A stretch of 64,000 nt of DNA from Aestuariibaculum sp. M13 (GCF_024723255.1 NZ_JANIAC010000001.1:511548-575547); one strand, 5' to 3'. Shown: positions 1-9,613, counted from the first letter of the stretch. Numbers and translations: made by a program. The notes: generated by a model not told the origin, from the letters alone.

Positions 1-55
1 GGCTACTAAAGGTAAAAATTTAATGATTCGCCAAATTGTTTTAGAGAGCGAATAA
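1..55 (+). CDS. 3' end of an unidentified gene (truncated by window edge)
   Basis: An open frame entering from the left edge encodes 17 residues, ending in IRQIVLESE, and stops with TAA at 53-55. A hairpin with a T-run follows 30 bases later, which supports a real gene end. The fragment is too short to identify. Confidence 0.5.
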   Translation, partial: ATKGKNLMIRQIVLESE

Positions 56-83
56 ACCAATGCTCTAAACAAACTACAACCTT

Positions 84-127
84 AACCCCTTCTACTTTTA
101 TTAGTTTTAGGGGTTTCTTTTTTTTTA
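84..127 (+). terminator. Rho-independent terminator
   Basis: The arms AACCCCT (84-90) and AGGGGTT (109-115) flank an 18-nt loop and are followed by a T-rich run. It probably ends the gene cut by the left edge. Confidence 0.6.
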
Positions 128-182
128 CAAATGATGTGAAAATATTTAAATAAAAGAATGAAATTCTTTTTAAGAATTAACT

Positions 183-259
183 TGTCATTCTGAACGCAGT
201 GAAGGATCTCAATAGTATTAGATTTCTCGTCACTCGTTCCTCACTCTATCAAAATAACA
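183..259. repeat. Inverted pair of palindromic units (short element)
   Basis: A left unit (183-209, 27 nt, starts TGTCATTCTGA, ends GGATCT) and a longer right unit (220-259, starts AGATTTCTCG, ends AAAATAACA) are separated by 10 nt. The outer ends are imperfect inverted repeats. This is the same architecture as the pairs in the trp operon and at 35 kb, with a different internal sequence. No gene is visible in 128-334. Confidence 0.7.
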
Positions 260-334
260 AAGTAATCTTAAAAATTTACACAAACTAAAGTGCTGCAATG
301 AAATTACATGGTTTTATACCTTAATTTGAAACAA

Positions 335-363
335 TAAAAAAAGGCCTGTAAAAACAGACCTTT
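335..363 (-). terminator. Terminator of the amino-sugar operon
   Basis: On the minus strand, AAAGGTCTGT pairs with ACAGGCCTTT (one U-G wobble) and is followed by a T-run (the poly-A at 336-342 on plus). It lies 25 bases after the glmM stop. Confidence 0.75.
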
Positions 364-387
364 AATTAATAACACTTAATAAAAACT

Positions 388-1773
388 TTAGATTAACGTT
401 TTTATCTTTTCAATTATAGTATCAGCTAACGCATCTGCACTTTCCTGAGATGCGCTTTCTGTATAAATTCTGACAATCGGTTCGGTGTTTGATTTACGAA
501 GGTGTACCCATTCGGTTTCAAAATCAATCTTCACGCCATCAATCGTATTCACGGCTTCATTTTTAAAATGTTCAGCTATTTGATCTAAAATAATATCAAC
601 ATTTATTTCTGGCGTTAACTCTATTTTCTTCTTACTCATAAAATAATTTGGGTAAGAGTCACGTAATGCTTTACATGATATTTTTTGATGCGCTAAATGC
701 GATAAAAATAAAGCCACACCCACCAGAGAATCTCTTCCGTAATGTGAATCCGGATAAATAATTCCGCCATTACCTTCACCGCCTATTACGGCATGAGCGG
801 CTTTCATTTCAATAACTACGTTTACTTCACCAACAGCACTAGCCGTATAGGTTCCGCCATGCTTTACAGTGATATCTCTTAAAGCTCTTGATGATGATAA
901 GTTAGACACTGTATTACCACCTTTCAGCCTTCCTAAAACATAATCGGCACAAGCAACAAGGGTGTACTCTTCGCCAAACATAGAACCATCTTCACAAATA
1001 AGCGCTAATCGGTCAACATCTGGATCGACCACAATACCAAAATCCGCTTGTTCATCTACAACCAATTTTGAGATATCGGTTAAATGTTCTTTCAAGGGTT
1101 CTGGGTTATGAGGAAAATGTCCGTTAGGCTCACAATACAACTTAACACACTCTACACCTAAACGCTCCAAAAATGCCGGAATAGCAAGGCCTCCGGTTGA
1201 ATTTACCGCATCAACTACCACTTTAAAACCTGCTCGCTTTACAGCTTCTGCATCGACTAATTTCAGTTTTAAAACTTCTTCTGTATGTTTTTCTATATAA
1301 CCTTCAACCTCAGTATAAACTCCTAAATGGTCAACTTCTGCAAAAGCATATGCATCATTTTCGGCTATTTTTAAAATTTTAGCGCCTTCAACACCATCTA
1401 AAAATTCACCTTTATTATTTAATAATTTTAAGGCATTCCACTGTTTTGGGTTATGACTTGCCGTGATGATAATTCCACCATCTGCACCTTCTAAAGGCAC
1501 AGCGACTTCAACGGTTGGGGTTGTAGACAAGCCTAAGTTTTTCACATTAATACCCAAACCAATTAAGGTCTGACTCACTAATGTGCTTATCATTGCTCCC
1601 GAAATTCGGGCATCTCGCCCTATAACAACGGTTAGTTTTTTATCTGGATTTTGCTCCTTTAACCACATACCATAAGCAGCGGCAAATTTCACAGCATCTA
1701 CAGGGGTTAAATTATCGCCTACGTTTCCACCAATGGTTCCACGAATCCCTGAGATTGATTTTATTAATGTCAT
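388..1773 (-). CDS. glmM: Phosphoglucosamine mutase-type phosphohexomutase
   Basis: A 461-aa alpha-D-phosphohexomutase. The four family signatures are visible: the catalytic serine in TASHNP (Ser106), the metal site DPDVDR (Asp250, 252, 254), the sugar-specificity loop GEGNGG (about 332-337) and the phosphate-binding RKSNTEP near the C-terminus. Enzymes of this type interconvert hexosamine 6- and 1-phosphates; GlmM normally makes GlcN-1-P for UDP-GlcNAc. It is the last gene of a minus-strand operon with a kinase that should produce hexosamine 1-phosphates and a GlcN-6-P deaminase, so here it may run toward the 6-phosphate in catabolism. Family assignment is firm. Exact substrate (GlcN, GlcNAc or mannose phosphates) is inferred. 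Confidence 0.8.
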   Translation of the reverse strand: MTLIKSISGIRGTIGGNVGDNLTPVDAVKFAAAYGMWLKEQNPDKKLTVVIGRDARISGAMISTLVSQTLIGLGINVKNLGLSTTPTVEVAVPLEGADGGIIITASHNPKQWNALKLLNNKGEFLDGVEGAKILKIAENDAYAFAEVDHLGVYTEVEGYIEKHTEEVLKLKLVDAEAVKRAGFKVVVDAVNSTGGLAIPAFLERLGVECVKLYCEPNGHFPHNPEPLKEHLTDISKLVVDEQADFGIVVDPDVDRLALICEDGSMFGEEYTLVACADYVLGRLKGGNTVSNLSSSRALRDITVKHGGTYTASAVGEVNVVIEMKAAHAVIGGEGNGGIIYPDSHYGRDSLVGVALFLSHLAHQKISCKALRDSYPNYFMSKKKIELTPEINVDIILDQIAEHFKNEAVNTIDGVKIDFETEWVHLRKSNTEPIVRIYTESASQESADALADTIIEKIKTLI

Positions 1774-1788
1774 TGTATTTTATACATA

Positions 1789-2118
1789 TTAAGCTTGGTT
1801 CTCATGAAACTCGCACACATGTTTATGTATACGCATTAAATGTTTCATCATATTTTGGCAAGTCGCTTCACTCTTACCTTCTACTTCTAATGTTACATTA
1901 ATTTTATTTTCAGTATTCTGAAAACAACTAATACTAAACCATCCATTAGGAAAAAACACTTTCAATGCTTCTGATTCTTCGTTCTTAAGGAATAAATCAA
2001 ATTCACCAATAACCCAATTTAAAAACCGACAATAGGCTATTTTACTATCTAATGATGCCATTTCCTGTATTTGGAAATTGGATGGCTTAGTTTTAGTGTT
2101 TGTATTTAATGCTAACAT
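1789..2118 (-). CDS. Hypothetical protein (109 aa) in the amino-sugar operon
   Basis: I do not recognise this family. It is a soluble protein without a signal peptide or membrane segment, with an alpha/beta look and a His/Cys-rich C-terminal helix (HLMRIHKHVCEFHE). It is packed 14-15 bases from both neighbours, nagB upstream and glmM downstream, so it is co-transcribed with the hexosamine genes and is probably a real small gene. No function can be assigned. Confidence 0.65.
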   Translation of the reverse strand: MLALNTNTKTKPSNFQIQEMASLDSKIAYCRFLNWVIGEFDLFLKNEESEALKVFFPNGWFSISCFQNTENKINVTLEVEGKSEATCQNMMKHLMRIHKHVCEFHENQA

Positions 2119-2132
2119 TTAAATTTATATGA

Positions 2133-4061
2133 TTAGAATATCCATCTTACAAAGGCTTCCATAGCTGCGTAGTGCGCTAAACCTAACTGATGATATAATT
2201 CTGCTGTTTCTCTGTTTCTATCCTCTGCACGTTGCCAGAACTCTCGACTATCACTTCCTTGAAATACTACACCATCTTTTTGCGATTGGTGTTTAAAGAT
2301 GCCGTGACGTTTTTCTAACACCTGACCCGGACTCATTGGAACCGCCATTTCGATTTCGTCGATTCCCCATTCCTGCCATGCGCCACGGTATAACCACACC
2401 CAACAATCTGCCATGAATGGTTTTTCTTTTAAGCGTTTTACCGATTCAAAAATAGCATCTAAACACACTTTATGAGTTCCGTGCGGATCGGCTAAATCAC
2501 CTGCTGCATAAATTTGATGTGGTTGAACCTTCTCGATAAGAGCCATGGTGATTTTAATATCTTCTTCACCAATCGGTTTCTTTTCAATGGTACCGGTTTC
2601 GTAGAATGGCAATTCCATGAAATGGATATTTTCATCTGGTAAACCAACAAATTGAGCGGTAGCTCTTGCCTCACCCTTTCTAATAATTCCTTTTATGTAA
2701 CGTACTTCGGGAATATCGATTTCACTATCCTTTTTATTCTTTAAAAAGTCAATTGCTTTTTCATAAATCGCCTTAGCCTCCGGACTTTCAATTCCGAATT
2801 TCTCATTGTAATCACAAACGAAAGCAGCAAAACGTAACGCTTCATCATCAGCAACAGCAATATTTCCCGAAGTCTGGTATGCGACATGAACGTCGTGACC
2901 TTGCTCTTGCAGACGTTTGAATGTTCCTCCCATACTAATGATATCATCATCTGGGTGTGGCGAGAAGATTAAGGCACGTTTTTTAGCTGGCTCAGCACGT
3001 TCAGGACGGTTTGTATCATCAGCATTTGGTTTTCCTCCCGGCCATCCGGTAATGGTTTGCTGAACTTTATTGAAGATGTTAATATTTATATCGTAAGCAG
3101 GTCCTGAATCGGCCAACAAATCACTCATTCCGTTCTCGATATAATCAGCATCGGTAAGCATTAAAATAGGTTTCTTCAAGCTTAAGGCTAAACCTAATAC
3201 AGCCTTTCTTGCCATTTTATCGGTCCACTCTACTTTCTCTACCAACCATGGCGTATCAATACGGGTTAATTTTGAAGCTGCACTTTTATCAATAACAAAG
3301 GTTGCATTTCTATGCTCTTGTAAGAATGACGCCGGTACCTGATTGGTTACAGGTCCTTCTACCGAAGCTTTTATGATGTTCGATTTTCCTTCCCCCCAAG
3401 CCATTAATACCACGCGCTTAGCTTCCATAATTTTCTTAACTCCAAGCGTAATTGCTGTTCTTGGAGTTTTATCTAGCCCACCAAAATCTTTACTTGCAGC
3501 CACACGGGTAATATGATCTAAAGCTACCAATCTGGTTTTTGAATTTTGTAACGATCCTGATTCGTTAAACCCGATATGTCCGTTACCTCCAATACCTAAT
3601 ATTTGTAAATCGATACCTCCTAAAGCTTCAATTTTAGCTTCGTAAGCATTACAATATGCTGATATTTCTTCCTTAGATAAGGTACCATCTGGAATATGAA
3701 TATTCTCAGGTAACATATCAACCTGATTAAACAGTAATTCCTTCATGAAGCGCACATAACTAAATACTGAATCCGGCTCCATCGGATAATACTCATCCAG
3801 ATTAAAACTGATTACATTCTTAAAACTTAAGCCCTCCTCCTTGTGTAATCGTACCAGTTCAGCATATAAACCCTTTGGGGTTGATCCTGTTGCTAATCCT
3901 AAAATACAATTTTCATTTTTCGATTGCTTTTGTTTTATAAGTTCTGCTATTTCTTTTGCAACTGCTTTCGATGCTGCTAACGAATCTTCAAAAACTACAG
4001 TATCTGCGTTTTCAAAACGTTTTTCAAAACCTGTGGCCTTATCTGCACTACTTTTAATCAT
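2133..4061 (-). CDS. nagB: Glucosamine-6-phosphate deaminase fused to LmbE/PIG-L-like domain
   Basis: A 642-aa two-domain protein. The N-terminal half (about 1-270) is a NagB sugar-phosphate isomerase fold with LATGSTPKG (56-64), NLDEYYP (87-93, catalytic Asp89) and GIGGNGHIGFNESGS (156-170). It converts GlcN-6-P to Fru-6-P and ammonia. The C-terminal half (about 360-640) is PIG-L/LmbE-like, with SPHPDDD (367-373) and a late DPHGTH, the zinc-binding pattern of N-acetylglucosamine deacetylases. Such fusions are known in Bacteroidota. The linked domain suggests that a deacetylation could be coupled to deamination, but that activity is inference. It lies 31 bases after the symporter stop. Confidence 0.88.
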   Translation of the reverse strand: MIKSSADKATGFEKRFENADTVVFEDSLAASKAVAKEIAELIKQKQSKNENCILGLATGSTPKGLYAELVRLHKEEGLSFKNVISFNLDEYYPMEPDSVFSYVRFMKELLFNQVDMLPENIHIPDGTLSKEEISAYCNAYEAKIEALGGIDLQILGIGGNGHIGFNESGSLQNSKTRLVALDHITRVAASKDFGGLDKTPRTAITLGVKKIMEAKRVVLMAWGEGKSNIIKASVEGPVTNQVPASFLQEHRNATFVIDKSAASKLTRIDTPWLVEKVEWTDKMARKAVLGLALSLKKPILMLTDADYIENGMSDLLADSGPAYDININIFNKVQQTITGWPGGKPNADDTNRPERAEPAKKRALIFSPHPDDDIISMGGTFKRLQEQGHDVHVAYQTSGNIAVADDEALRFAAFVCDYNEKFGIESPEAKAIYEKAIDFLKNKKDSEIDIPEVRYIKGIIRKGEARATAQFVGLPDENIHFMELPFYETGTIEKKPIGEEDIKITMALIEKVQPHQIYAAGDLADPHGTHKVCLDAIFESVKRLKEKPFMADCWVWLYRGAWQEWGIDEIEMAVPMSPGQVLEKRHGIFKHQSQKDGVVFQGSDSREFWQRAEDRNRETAELYHQLGLAHYAAMEAFVRWIF

Positions 4062-4092
4062 AACCTATCTCCTTTTTAATCTAGTTTAATCC

Positions 4093-5907
4093 TTACAATA
4101 TGTTTGCTTTAATCTTTTTCCAAATGCGCACTAATAACACTCCTGATATTAGAGCGATAATAGTCATTACGAGCGCCAATGTTGTTTTTCCGTAAATCCA
4201 GTATCCTGTAGCGAACATGGCACTGTAGATTAAGGCACATCCTAACACCATAGCCATAATACCAGCAGGCACTGACCAAGGTTGTTTGTTATCTTCTAAA
4301 ACCACACCATCTGCTTCAGCTTCACTTAACACATGAGACCATCCTGGTCCTCCTGGTTGAATCTTTTTATAAAAACTTTGTAATACCGCCTTACTTTCTG
4401 GCTGAGTCATATACGTTGCCGCTAACCAAATAACGGTGGTTATCAACACTACAAAAGGATATTCTAAATAACTTGCAAACACTCCAGTTTCCTTAGCAAA
4501 GAAAAATGCTCCCGCAGGTGTTAATTTTAAAATGATTGAAATGATTCCTGAAGCAAACATCGCTGCTATTTCACTCCAAGCGTTTATACGCCACCAGAAC
4601 CAACGTAAAATAAAAATAAGTCCTGTACCTGCACCAAATACTAATAATACCTCGAATAGTTGCAATGCATTTTGAAGCAACAATGCTAACAATGCACTAA
4701 ACACCATTAATACAATTGTTGATATTCTACCTACGGCTACCAGACGCTTTTCTGAAGCTTCCGGGTTGATTTGTTCTTTATAAAAATCGAAAACAATATA
4801 TGATGACCCCCAGTTTAACTGCGTTGAAATGGTACTCATATATGCTGCAATTAATGATGCTAAAACCAATCCTAATAACCCACTAGGTAATTTGGTCAAC
4901 ATAGCTGAATAGGCTAAATCATGACCTAATTTATCATCTGCAATACTAGGAAACGCCTCTTGAATACTTGCTAAATCCGGGAACACCACTAACGATGCCA
5001 AGGCTACTAAAATCCATGGCCAAGGACGTAAAGCATAATGCATGATATTAAAAAAGAATGTTGCTCCAATAGCATGATTCTCATCTTTAGCTGCTAACAT
5101 ACGCTGTGCGATGTAACCACCACCACCTGGCTCTGCACCAGGATACCACGAGCTCCACCACTGTACTGCTAAAGGAATAATTAATAACGTGATTAAAGAT
5201 TCTGTATCACTAAAATCCGGTAAGATTGATAATTTATCTGCCACATGCTCATTAGTAATTAAAGCCGCAACACCACCTACTTCCGGCAGGTTCACTAAAT
5301 AATATGCAGCACCAATCGCACCACCCATCGCCACGAAGAACAATAAGAAATCGGTATAAATAACACCTTTAAAACCACCAAGTGCACTAAAAGTCACCGT
5401 AATGATGCCGGCACTAATTACCGTCTGCCAAGGCTCTAAACCTAACATAATTCCACCAATCTTGATGGCTGCCAAGGTTACTGCCGACATGGTAATGACA
5501 TTAAAAATCACCCCTAAATACACCGCTCTGAACTTTCTTAAAAAAGAGGCTGGTTTTCCACCGTAACGTAATTCATAAAACTCTAAATCGGTATTCACAT
5601 TAGATTTTCGCCACAGCTTTGCATACACAAACACCGTTAATAACCCGGTAAGCAAAAAGGCCCACCAAACCCAGTTTCCTGAAACACCATGAGTTCTTAC
5701 AATATCAGTTACTAAGTTAGGTGTATCGGTTGAAAAGGTAGTGGCTACCATAGACACCCCTAATAACCACCACGGCATACTTCGCCCTGATAAAAAGAAT
5801 TCTGATGAGTTTTTTCCTGACTTTTTTGACACCCAAATCCCGATACCCAAGGTTAACGAGAAGAAAATGATGATTAACGTGTAATCTAATGGACTTAATG
5901 ATACCAT
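4093..5907 (-). CDS. Sodium:solute symporter family transporter
   Basis: A 604-aa integral membrane protein with about 14 hydrophobic segments. It has the SSS N-terminus (LDYTLIIIFFSLTLGIGIWV) and the family stretch with FFLSGRSMPWWLLG and FSTDTPN near residues 38-65. Members co-transport sugars, amino sugars, sialic acid or vitamins with Na+ across the inner membrane. The operon (hexosamine kinase, deaminase) makes an amino sugar or N-acetylhexosamine the likely cargo. It is 31 bases before nagB and 47 bases (or slightly more) after the kinase. Substrate is inferred only from context. Confidence 0.85.
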   Translation of the reverse strand: MVSLSPLDYTLIIIFFSLTLGIGIWVSKKSGKNSSEFFLSGRSMPWWLLGVSMVATTFSTDTPNLVTDIVRTHGVSGNWVWWAFLLTGLLTVFVYAKLWRKSNVNTDLEFYELRYGGKPASFLRKFRAVYLGVIFNVITMSAVTLAAIKIGGIMLGLEPWQTVISAGIITVTFSALGGFKGVIYTDFLLFFVAMGGAIGAAYYLVNLPEVGGVAALITNEHVADKLSILPDFSDTESLITLLIIPLAVQWWSSWYPGAEPGGGGYIAQRMLAAKDENHAIGATFFFNIMHYALRPWPWILVALASLVVFPDLASIQEAFPSIADDKLGHDLAYSAMLTKLPSGLLGLVLASLIAAYMSTISTQLNWGSSYIVFDFYKEQINPEASEKRLVAVGRISTIVLMVFSALLALLLQNALQLFEVLLVFGAGTGLIFILRWFWWRINAWSEIAAMFASGIISIILKLTPAGAFFFAKETGVFASYLEYPFVVLITTVIWLAATYMTQPESKAVLQSFYKKIQPGGPGWSHVLSEAEADGVVLEDNKQPWSVPAGIMAMVLGCALIYSAMFATGYWIYGKTTLALVMTIIALISGVLLVRIWKKIKANIL

Positions 5908-5954
5908 ATACGTGTGTTATTAGTTAATATTTTCGTTTTGTTAGTATTTGTTCG

Positions 5955-7043
5955 TTATGTCAATTTCGTAATCTGCTTTACTTCTTCATACTGCTTTGAA
6001 TAACTTTCTAATAGTTTAAACTGATTTTTGGCCCGGTCTAAATTATGATGACTGTAAGCCGCTTTATAATAAATATCGTTGTTTAGGAAATCGGTTAAAA
6101 ACCTTAATCCCATAATAAATATAATGCTTTTAGCTCCTAATGGGAGATACTCCAATTCGGTTGACGTTAAAGATTCCCCTACCGTTTCTAAAAACCCTTT
6201 CACATAAGATTTATAATAGTCAATATTGAAATTCACCTGATCTAAATCTTGTTCATCTTCGGCTGCTGTATTACAAATCGTTCTGATTGCATCACCAAAA
6301 TCATAATGAATAATTCCAGGCATAACCGTATCTGTATCAATAACGCAAAGTCCTTTATTGTTTGTGTCAAACAAAGCGTTTGATATTTTTGTATCGTTAT
6401 GCGTCACTCTTGTTGGAACTGCTCCAGACTCTTTTAACGTTTGAAGAATATGCATTTCTTCTCTTGACGATTCAACCAGTTCTATGCAAGCTATTGCCTC
6501 CTCTTTTCGCTGTTGAGATGCTCCTTTTAAAGCCTCATCAAACTGTTTATAGCGAAACGACATATCATGAAAATTTGGAATCACTTCTATCAAATCATCC
6601 ACTTTAAAATCGCTGGTTTGATTTAAAAATTCTCCAAATAACTTTCCGCCTTCATACGCAATTTCATCATCTACAACTCGTTCGAAAGTGACACTATCAT
6701 CTATAAATTGTGTTAAATTCCAGTATCCCGTTGACTTATCTTCATAAAATGATTGACCTTCAACAGTAGAAATAAAAGACAAAACACGACGTTCCTGTTC
6801 TCCTTTCGGCAAATGTGACAACTTCATTTTTAAATGATTACTGACACTTACCTTATTATTAATTAAACCCGGTACATCAGGAAAAACACCATGATTAATA
6901 CGCTGTAGCACATAATTGGGTTTATCTTCAGTTTTTATTAAATAGGTATCATTAATATGTCCAGAAGCCAATTCGGAAAATGATTCGAACTGACTTTCAT
7001 GTTGAAATTGATCAAAAATATATTTTAATGTTTCCTGATTCAT
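5955..7043 (-). CDS. Phosphotransferase, N-acetylhexosamine 1-kinase-like
   Basis: An aminoglycoside-phosphotransferase-fold kinase of about 362 aa. The catalytic loop HNDTKISNALFD and the metal site DTDTVMPG...DFGDAIR closely resemble NahK of bifidobacteria, which phosphorylates GlcNAc/GalNAc at C1. I place the start at the second methionine (MNQETLKYIF): its ATG begins one base after the TAA of the upstream nucleotidyltransferase. An earlier ATG at 7070 would overlap that gene by 26 bases. Downstream sits a Na+ symporter. The pairing with a nucleotidyltransferase mirrors kinase plus uridylyltransferase in 1-phosphate salvage routes. Confidence 0.82.
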   Translation of the reverse strand: MNQETLKYIFDQFQHESQFESFSELASGHINDTYLIKTEDKPNYVLQRINHGVFPDVPGLINNKVSVSNHLKMKLSHLPKGEQERRVLSFISTVEGQSFYEDKSTGYWNLTQFIDDSVTFERVVDDEIAYEGGKLFGEFLNQTSDFKVDDLIEVIPNFHDMSFRYKQFDEALKGASQQRKEEAIACIELVESSREEMHILQTLKESGAVPTRVTHNDTKISNALFDTNNKGLCVIDTDTVMPGIIHYDFGDAIRTICNTAAEDEQDLDQVNFNIDYYKSYVKGFLETVGESLTSTELEYLPLGAKSIIFIMGLRFLTDFLNNDIYYKAAYSHHNLDRAKNQFKLLESYSKQYEEVKQITKLT

Positions 7044-7044
7044 A

Positions 7045-7962
7045 TTACCATAAATATTCAGGATAGACATTTGCTTCTTTCAACTCTTCTATCGCTTTTT
7101 GAACGATAGCCTTATCTTCCTGATAAGTAACACCAAACCATTTAGCGTCAGACTTTAACACCTCGACCGTTGCTTTACCGGACTTCAATATCTCATTAAC
7201 AATGGATGGCAAATAAAATTCCGCCTTTAAATTAGCTTTGTTCTCTTCTAAAAACTGCAAAAATAGCTCCTCTCCAAATTCAAAGCATTTAGGTGTAAAA
7301 CCCCAAAAGTTCATAGAAACTACGGTATCCGGTTTAATAGATACAAACTCACCATCATCATCCTTACGCATCAACTCTCCATTAACTTTTTCAATATGGG
7401 TTCGTTCCGTCACATCTAATAAAAACCCGTTTTCATCAACTTGACATTCTCCTCTTGACACAAAACCATGATCTGAAACGGTATTTTTCAACAAATAAGC
7501 CATAGTCTTGAAGTCATAAGATTCCTTATCCGTTTCCTTTAAAGCCTTCGCCATACTCTCAAAAGCCTCTCTACTGTAAAAATCATCAGCATTAATAATG
7601 GCAAAATTTTCCTTTACAGCATCTTTAGCCATTAGCAAAGCATGACCGGTTCCCCAAGGTTTTGTACGCTCCGAATTAACATAAGCTTCAGGTACACAAT
7701 CCAACTCCTGATAAACATAAGCTACCTCAGCCTTACCTTCTAATTTCTTATTAAAGATTTCCTTAAATTCTGCCTCAAAACTTTTTCTAATAATAAAAAC
7801 AAACTTCCCGAAACCAGCCTGCAAAGCATCGTAAATTGAAAAATCAATAATTGTATCTCCCTGCGGAGTAAACGAATCCATCTGCTTCAAGCCTCCATAT
7901 CGACTCCCCATTCCTGCCGCTAAAACTACTAACGTTGGTTTTTCCATATCTGTTTTAATCAT
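7045..7962 (-). CDS. Sugar-1-phosphate nucleotidyltransferase
   Basis: A 305-aa protein with the nucleotidyltransferase signature LAAGMGSRYGGLKQM (about 14-28) and IINADDFYSREAF, the metal-binding region of NTP-transferases. It probably forms a UDP- or other NDP-sugar from a hexosamine 1-phosphate. It is the first gene of the minus-strand operon, and the kinase ATG follows its stop after one base. A second in-frame ATG at 7947 (MEKPTLVVLAAG) is an equally good start. The 217-base gap to the divergent LacI-type gene carries two operator palindromes. Nucleotide and sugar preference are not visible. Confidence 0.8.
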   Translation of the reverse strand: MIKTDMEKPTLVVLAAGMGSRYGGLKQMDSFTPQGDTIIDFSIYDALQAGFGKFVFIIRKSFEAEFKEIFNKKLEGKAEVAYVYQELDCVPEAYVNSERTKPWGTGHALLMAKDAVKENFAIINADDFYSREAFESMAKALKETDKESYDFKTMAYLLKNTVSDHGFVSRGECQVDENGFLLDVTERTHIEKVNGELMRKDDDGEFVSIKPDTVVSMNFWGFTPKCFEFGEELFLQFLEENKANLKAEFYLPSIVNEILKSGKATVEVLKSDAKWFGVTYQEDKAIVQKAIEELKEANVYPEYLW

Positions 7963-8100
7963 TTAAATTTTCAAGACTTCAAACAAGTCGTCAAACAGTT
8001 AAAAATCAACACTTTTTAAATCCATCACAAGGCATTTTCAACTGTCAACTTTGCGAAAGTATGTATTAAGTTTTACAAAAAAAAGAAAAATCACAAAAAA

Positions 8101-8138
8101 ATGTGCTCGACAACATTTTAAAATGTGTTCGAGCACAT
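8101..8138. promoter_or_regulatory. Two tandem LacI-type operators
   Basis: Two 16-bp near-palindromes with central CG lie in the divergent gap: ATGTGCTCGACAACAT (8101-8116) and ATGTGTTCGAGCACAT (8123-8138). Their centres are 22 bp apart, about two helical turns, and the 40-bp whole is itself almost a perfect palindrome (8099-8140). This is the form expected for LacI-family dimers. They sit between the regulator and the amino-sugar operon, so they probably control both. Confidence 0.8.
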
Positions 8139-8141
8139 TTT

Positions 8142-8174
8142 TTGTAATTCAATACAACTTTTATATTATATTTG
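8142..8174 (+). promoter_or_regulatory. Promoter of the LacI-type regulator
   Basis: A -33 TTG (8142-8144) and a -7 TATATTTG (8167-8174) match the Bacteroidota consensus with a 22-nt spacer. The -33 begins 3 bases after the second operator. Transcription would start within a few bases of the ATG at 8180, so the mRNA is nearly leaderless. Confidence 0.6.
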
Positions 8175-8179
8175 TAGTA

Positions 8180-9223
8180 ATGAAAAAATATACCATCAAA
8201 GATATTGCTCAATTAGCAGGCGTATCAAAAGGAACTGTAGATCGCGTTATTCATAAACGAGGGAAAGTATCGGAAAAAGCTCTAGAAAAAGTAAATAAAA
8301 TACTTGCTGAAATAGACTATCAACCCAACCTAATGGCTAGAAGTCTAAAAAACAACAAGGACTATGTTATTTGCGCCCTATTGCCAAATCCCGATATTGA
8401 TCCGTATTGGAAACCTTGTAAAAAAGGTATAGACCAGGCTTACAATGAATATAAATCCCTTGGAATTACCATTGACACACATCTGTTCGATCCTACCGAT
8501 ACCGAATCTTTTCTGGAAGTCAATGCTAAGGTTTTAAAACTAAATCCTGACGCGGTAATTATAGCTCCTTTATTTTATAACGAAGCTAAAAAATCGATAT
8601 CTACATATAGTGAGGCCAATATTTTGGTTAGCATCATAAATAACCGAATAGGTTCTGATGACATTAACAATTTTGTGGGTCAGGACCTAGTTCAAAGTGG
8701 ACGTATTGCAGCACGCCTGATGGAAATGATTACTCCAAAAGACTCTGAAATTATTATTGCTCACCTTGATGAATTTTTTCATAACGCATCGTTTATGCAG
8801 CAAAAAGAGAAAGGATTTAGAGACTATTTCGAAAATTCCTTAACAAGCGACTACACTCTTACAACCTGTAATTCAATAGAATCTAATCACTATAAAACCT
8901 TATACGACGCCATAAATAACTCAAAAAATATTTCTGGTATTTTCGTTACAACTTCCAAAACTTATAAAGTTGCCAAAATGCTGGAAGACTTCCCTAATTT
9001 ATCCATCAAAATAATTGGTTACGATTTACTTGAAAAAAACCTTAACTACTTAAACAGTGGTAATATTGATTTTCTGATTCATCAAAATCCAAAACAACAA
9101 ATCTACCTTGGTTTAAGTCAGTTAGCAGAACATTTTCTGTTTGACAAACCAATTACAGAAGAATTACTGTTACCTATAGACATTATAAATTCTGAAAACT
9201 ACAACTCCTACTTAAATCAATAA
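8180..9223 (+). CDS. LacI-family transcriptional regulator
   Basis: A 347-aa regulator. The N-terminal HTH reads MKKYTIKDIAQLAGVSKGTV followed by a hinge helix (NLMARSLKNN, about 55-64). The rest is a periplasmic-binding-protein-like effector domain. I choose the ATG at 8180 because the canonical LacI N-terminus begins there. The frame is open 43 codons further upstream, but that would put the operators and promoter inside the gene. It is divergent from the hexosamine operon with two operators between, so autoregulation and control of that operon, probably relieved by an amino sugar or its phosphate, are likely (inference). Confidence 0.9.
   Translation: MKKYTIKDIAQLAGVSKGTVDRVIHKRGKVSEKALEKVNKILAEIDYQPNLMARSLKNNKDYVICALLPNPDIDPYWKPCKKGIDQAYNEYKSLGITIDTHLFDPTDTESFLEVNAKVLKLNPDAVIIAPLFYNEAKKSISTYSEANILVSIINNRIGSDDINNFVGQDLVQSGRIAARLMEMITPKDSEIIIAHLDEFFHNASFMQQKEKGFRDYFENSLTSDYTLTTCNSIESNHYKTLYDAINNSKNISGIFVTTSKTYKVAKMLEDFPNLSIKIIGYDLLEKNLNYLNSGNIDFLIHQNPKQQIYLGLSQLAEHFLFDKPITEELLLPIDIINSENYNSYLNQ

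Positions 9224-9613
<390 letters not shown>

Noticed and set aside
8051-8179. N-terminal extension of the LacI-type gene from a TTG at 8051
   Set aside because: It would translate the operators and promoter; the canonical LacI start MKKYTIKDIA is at 8180.
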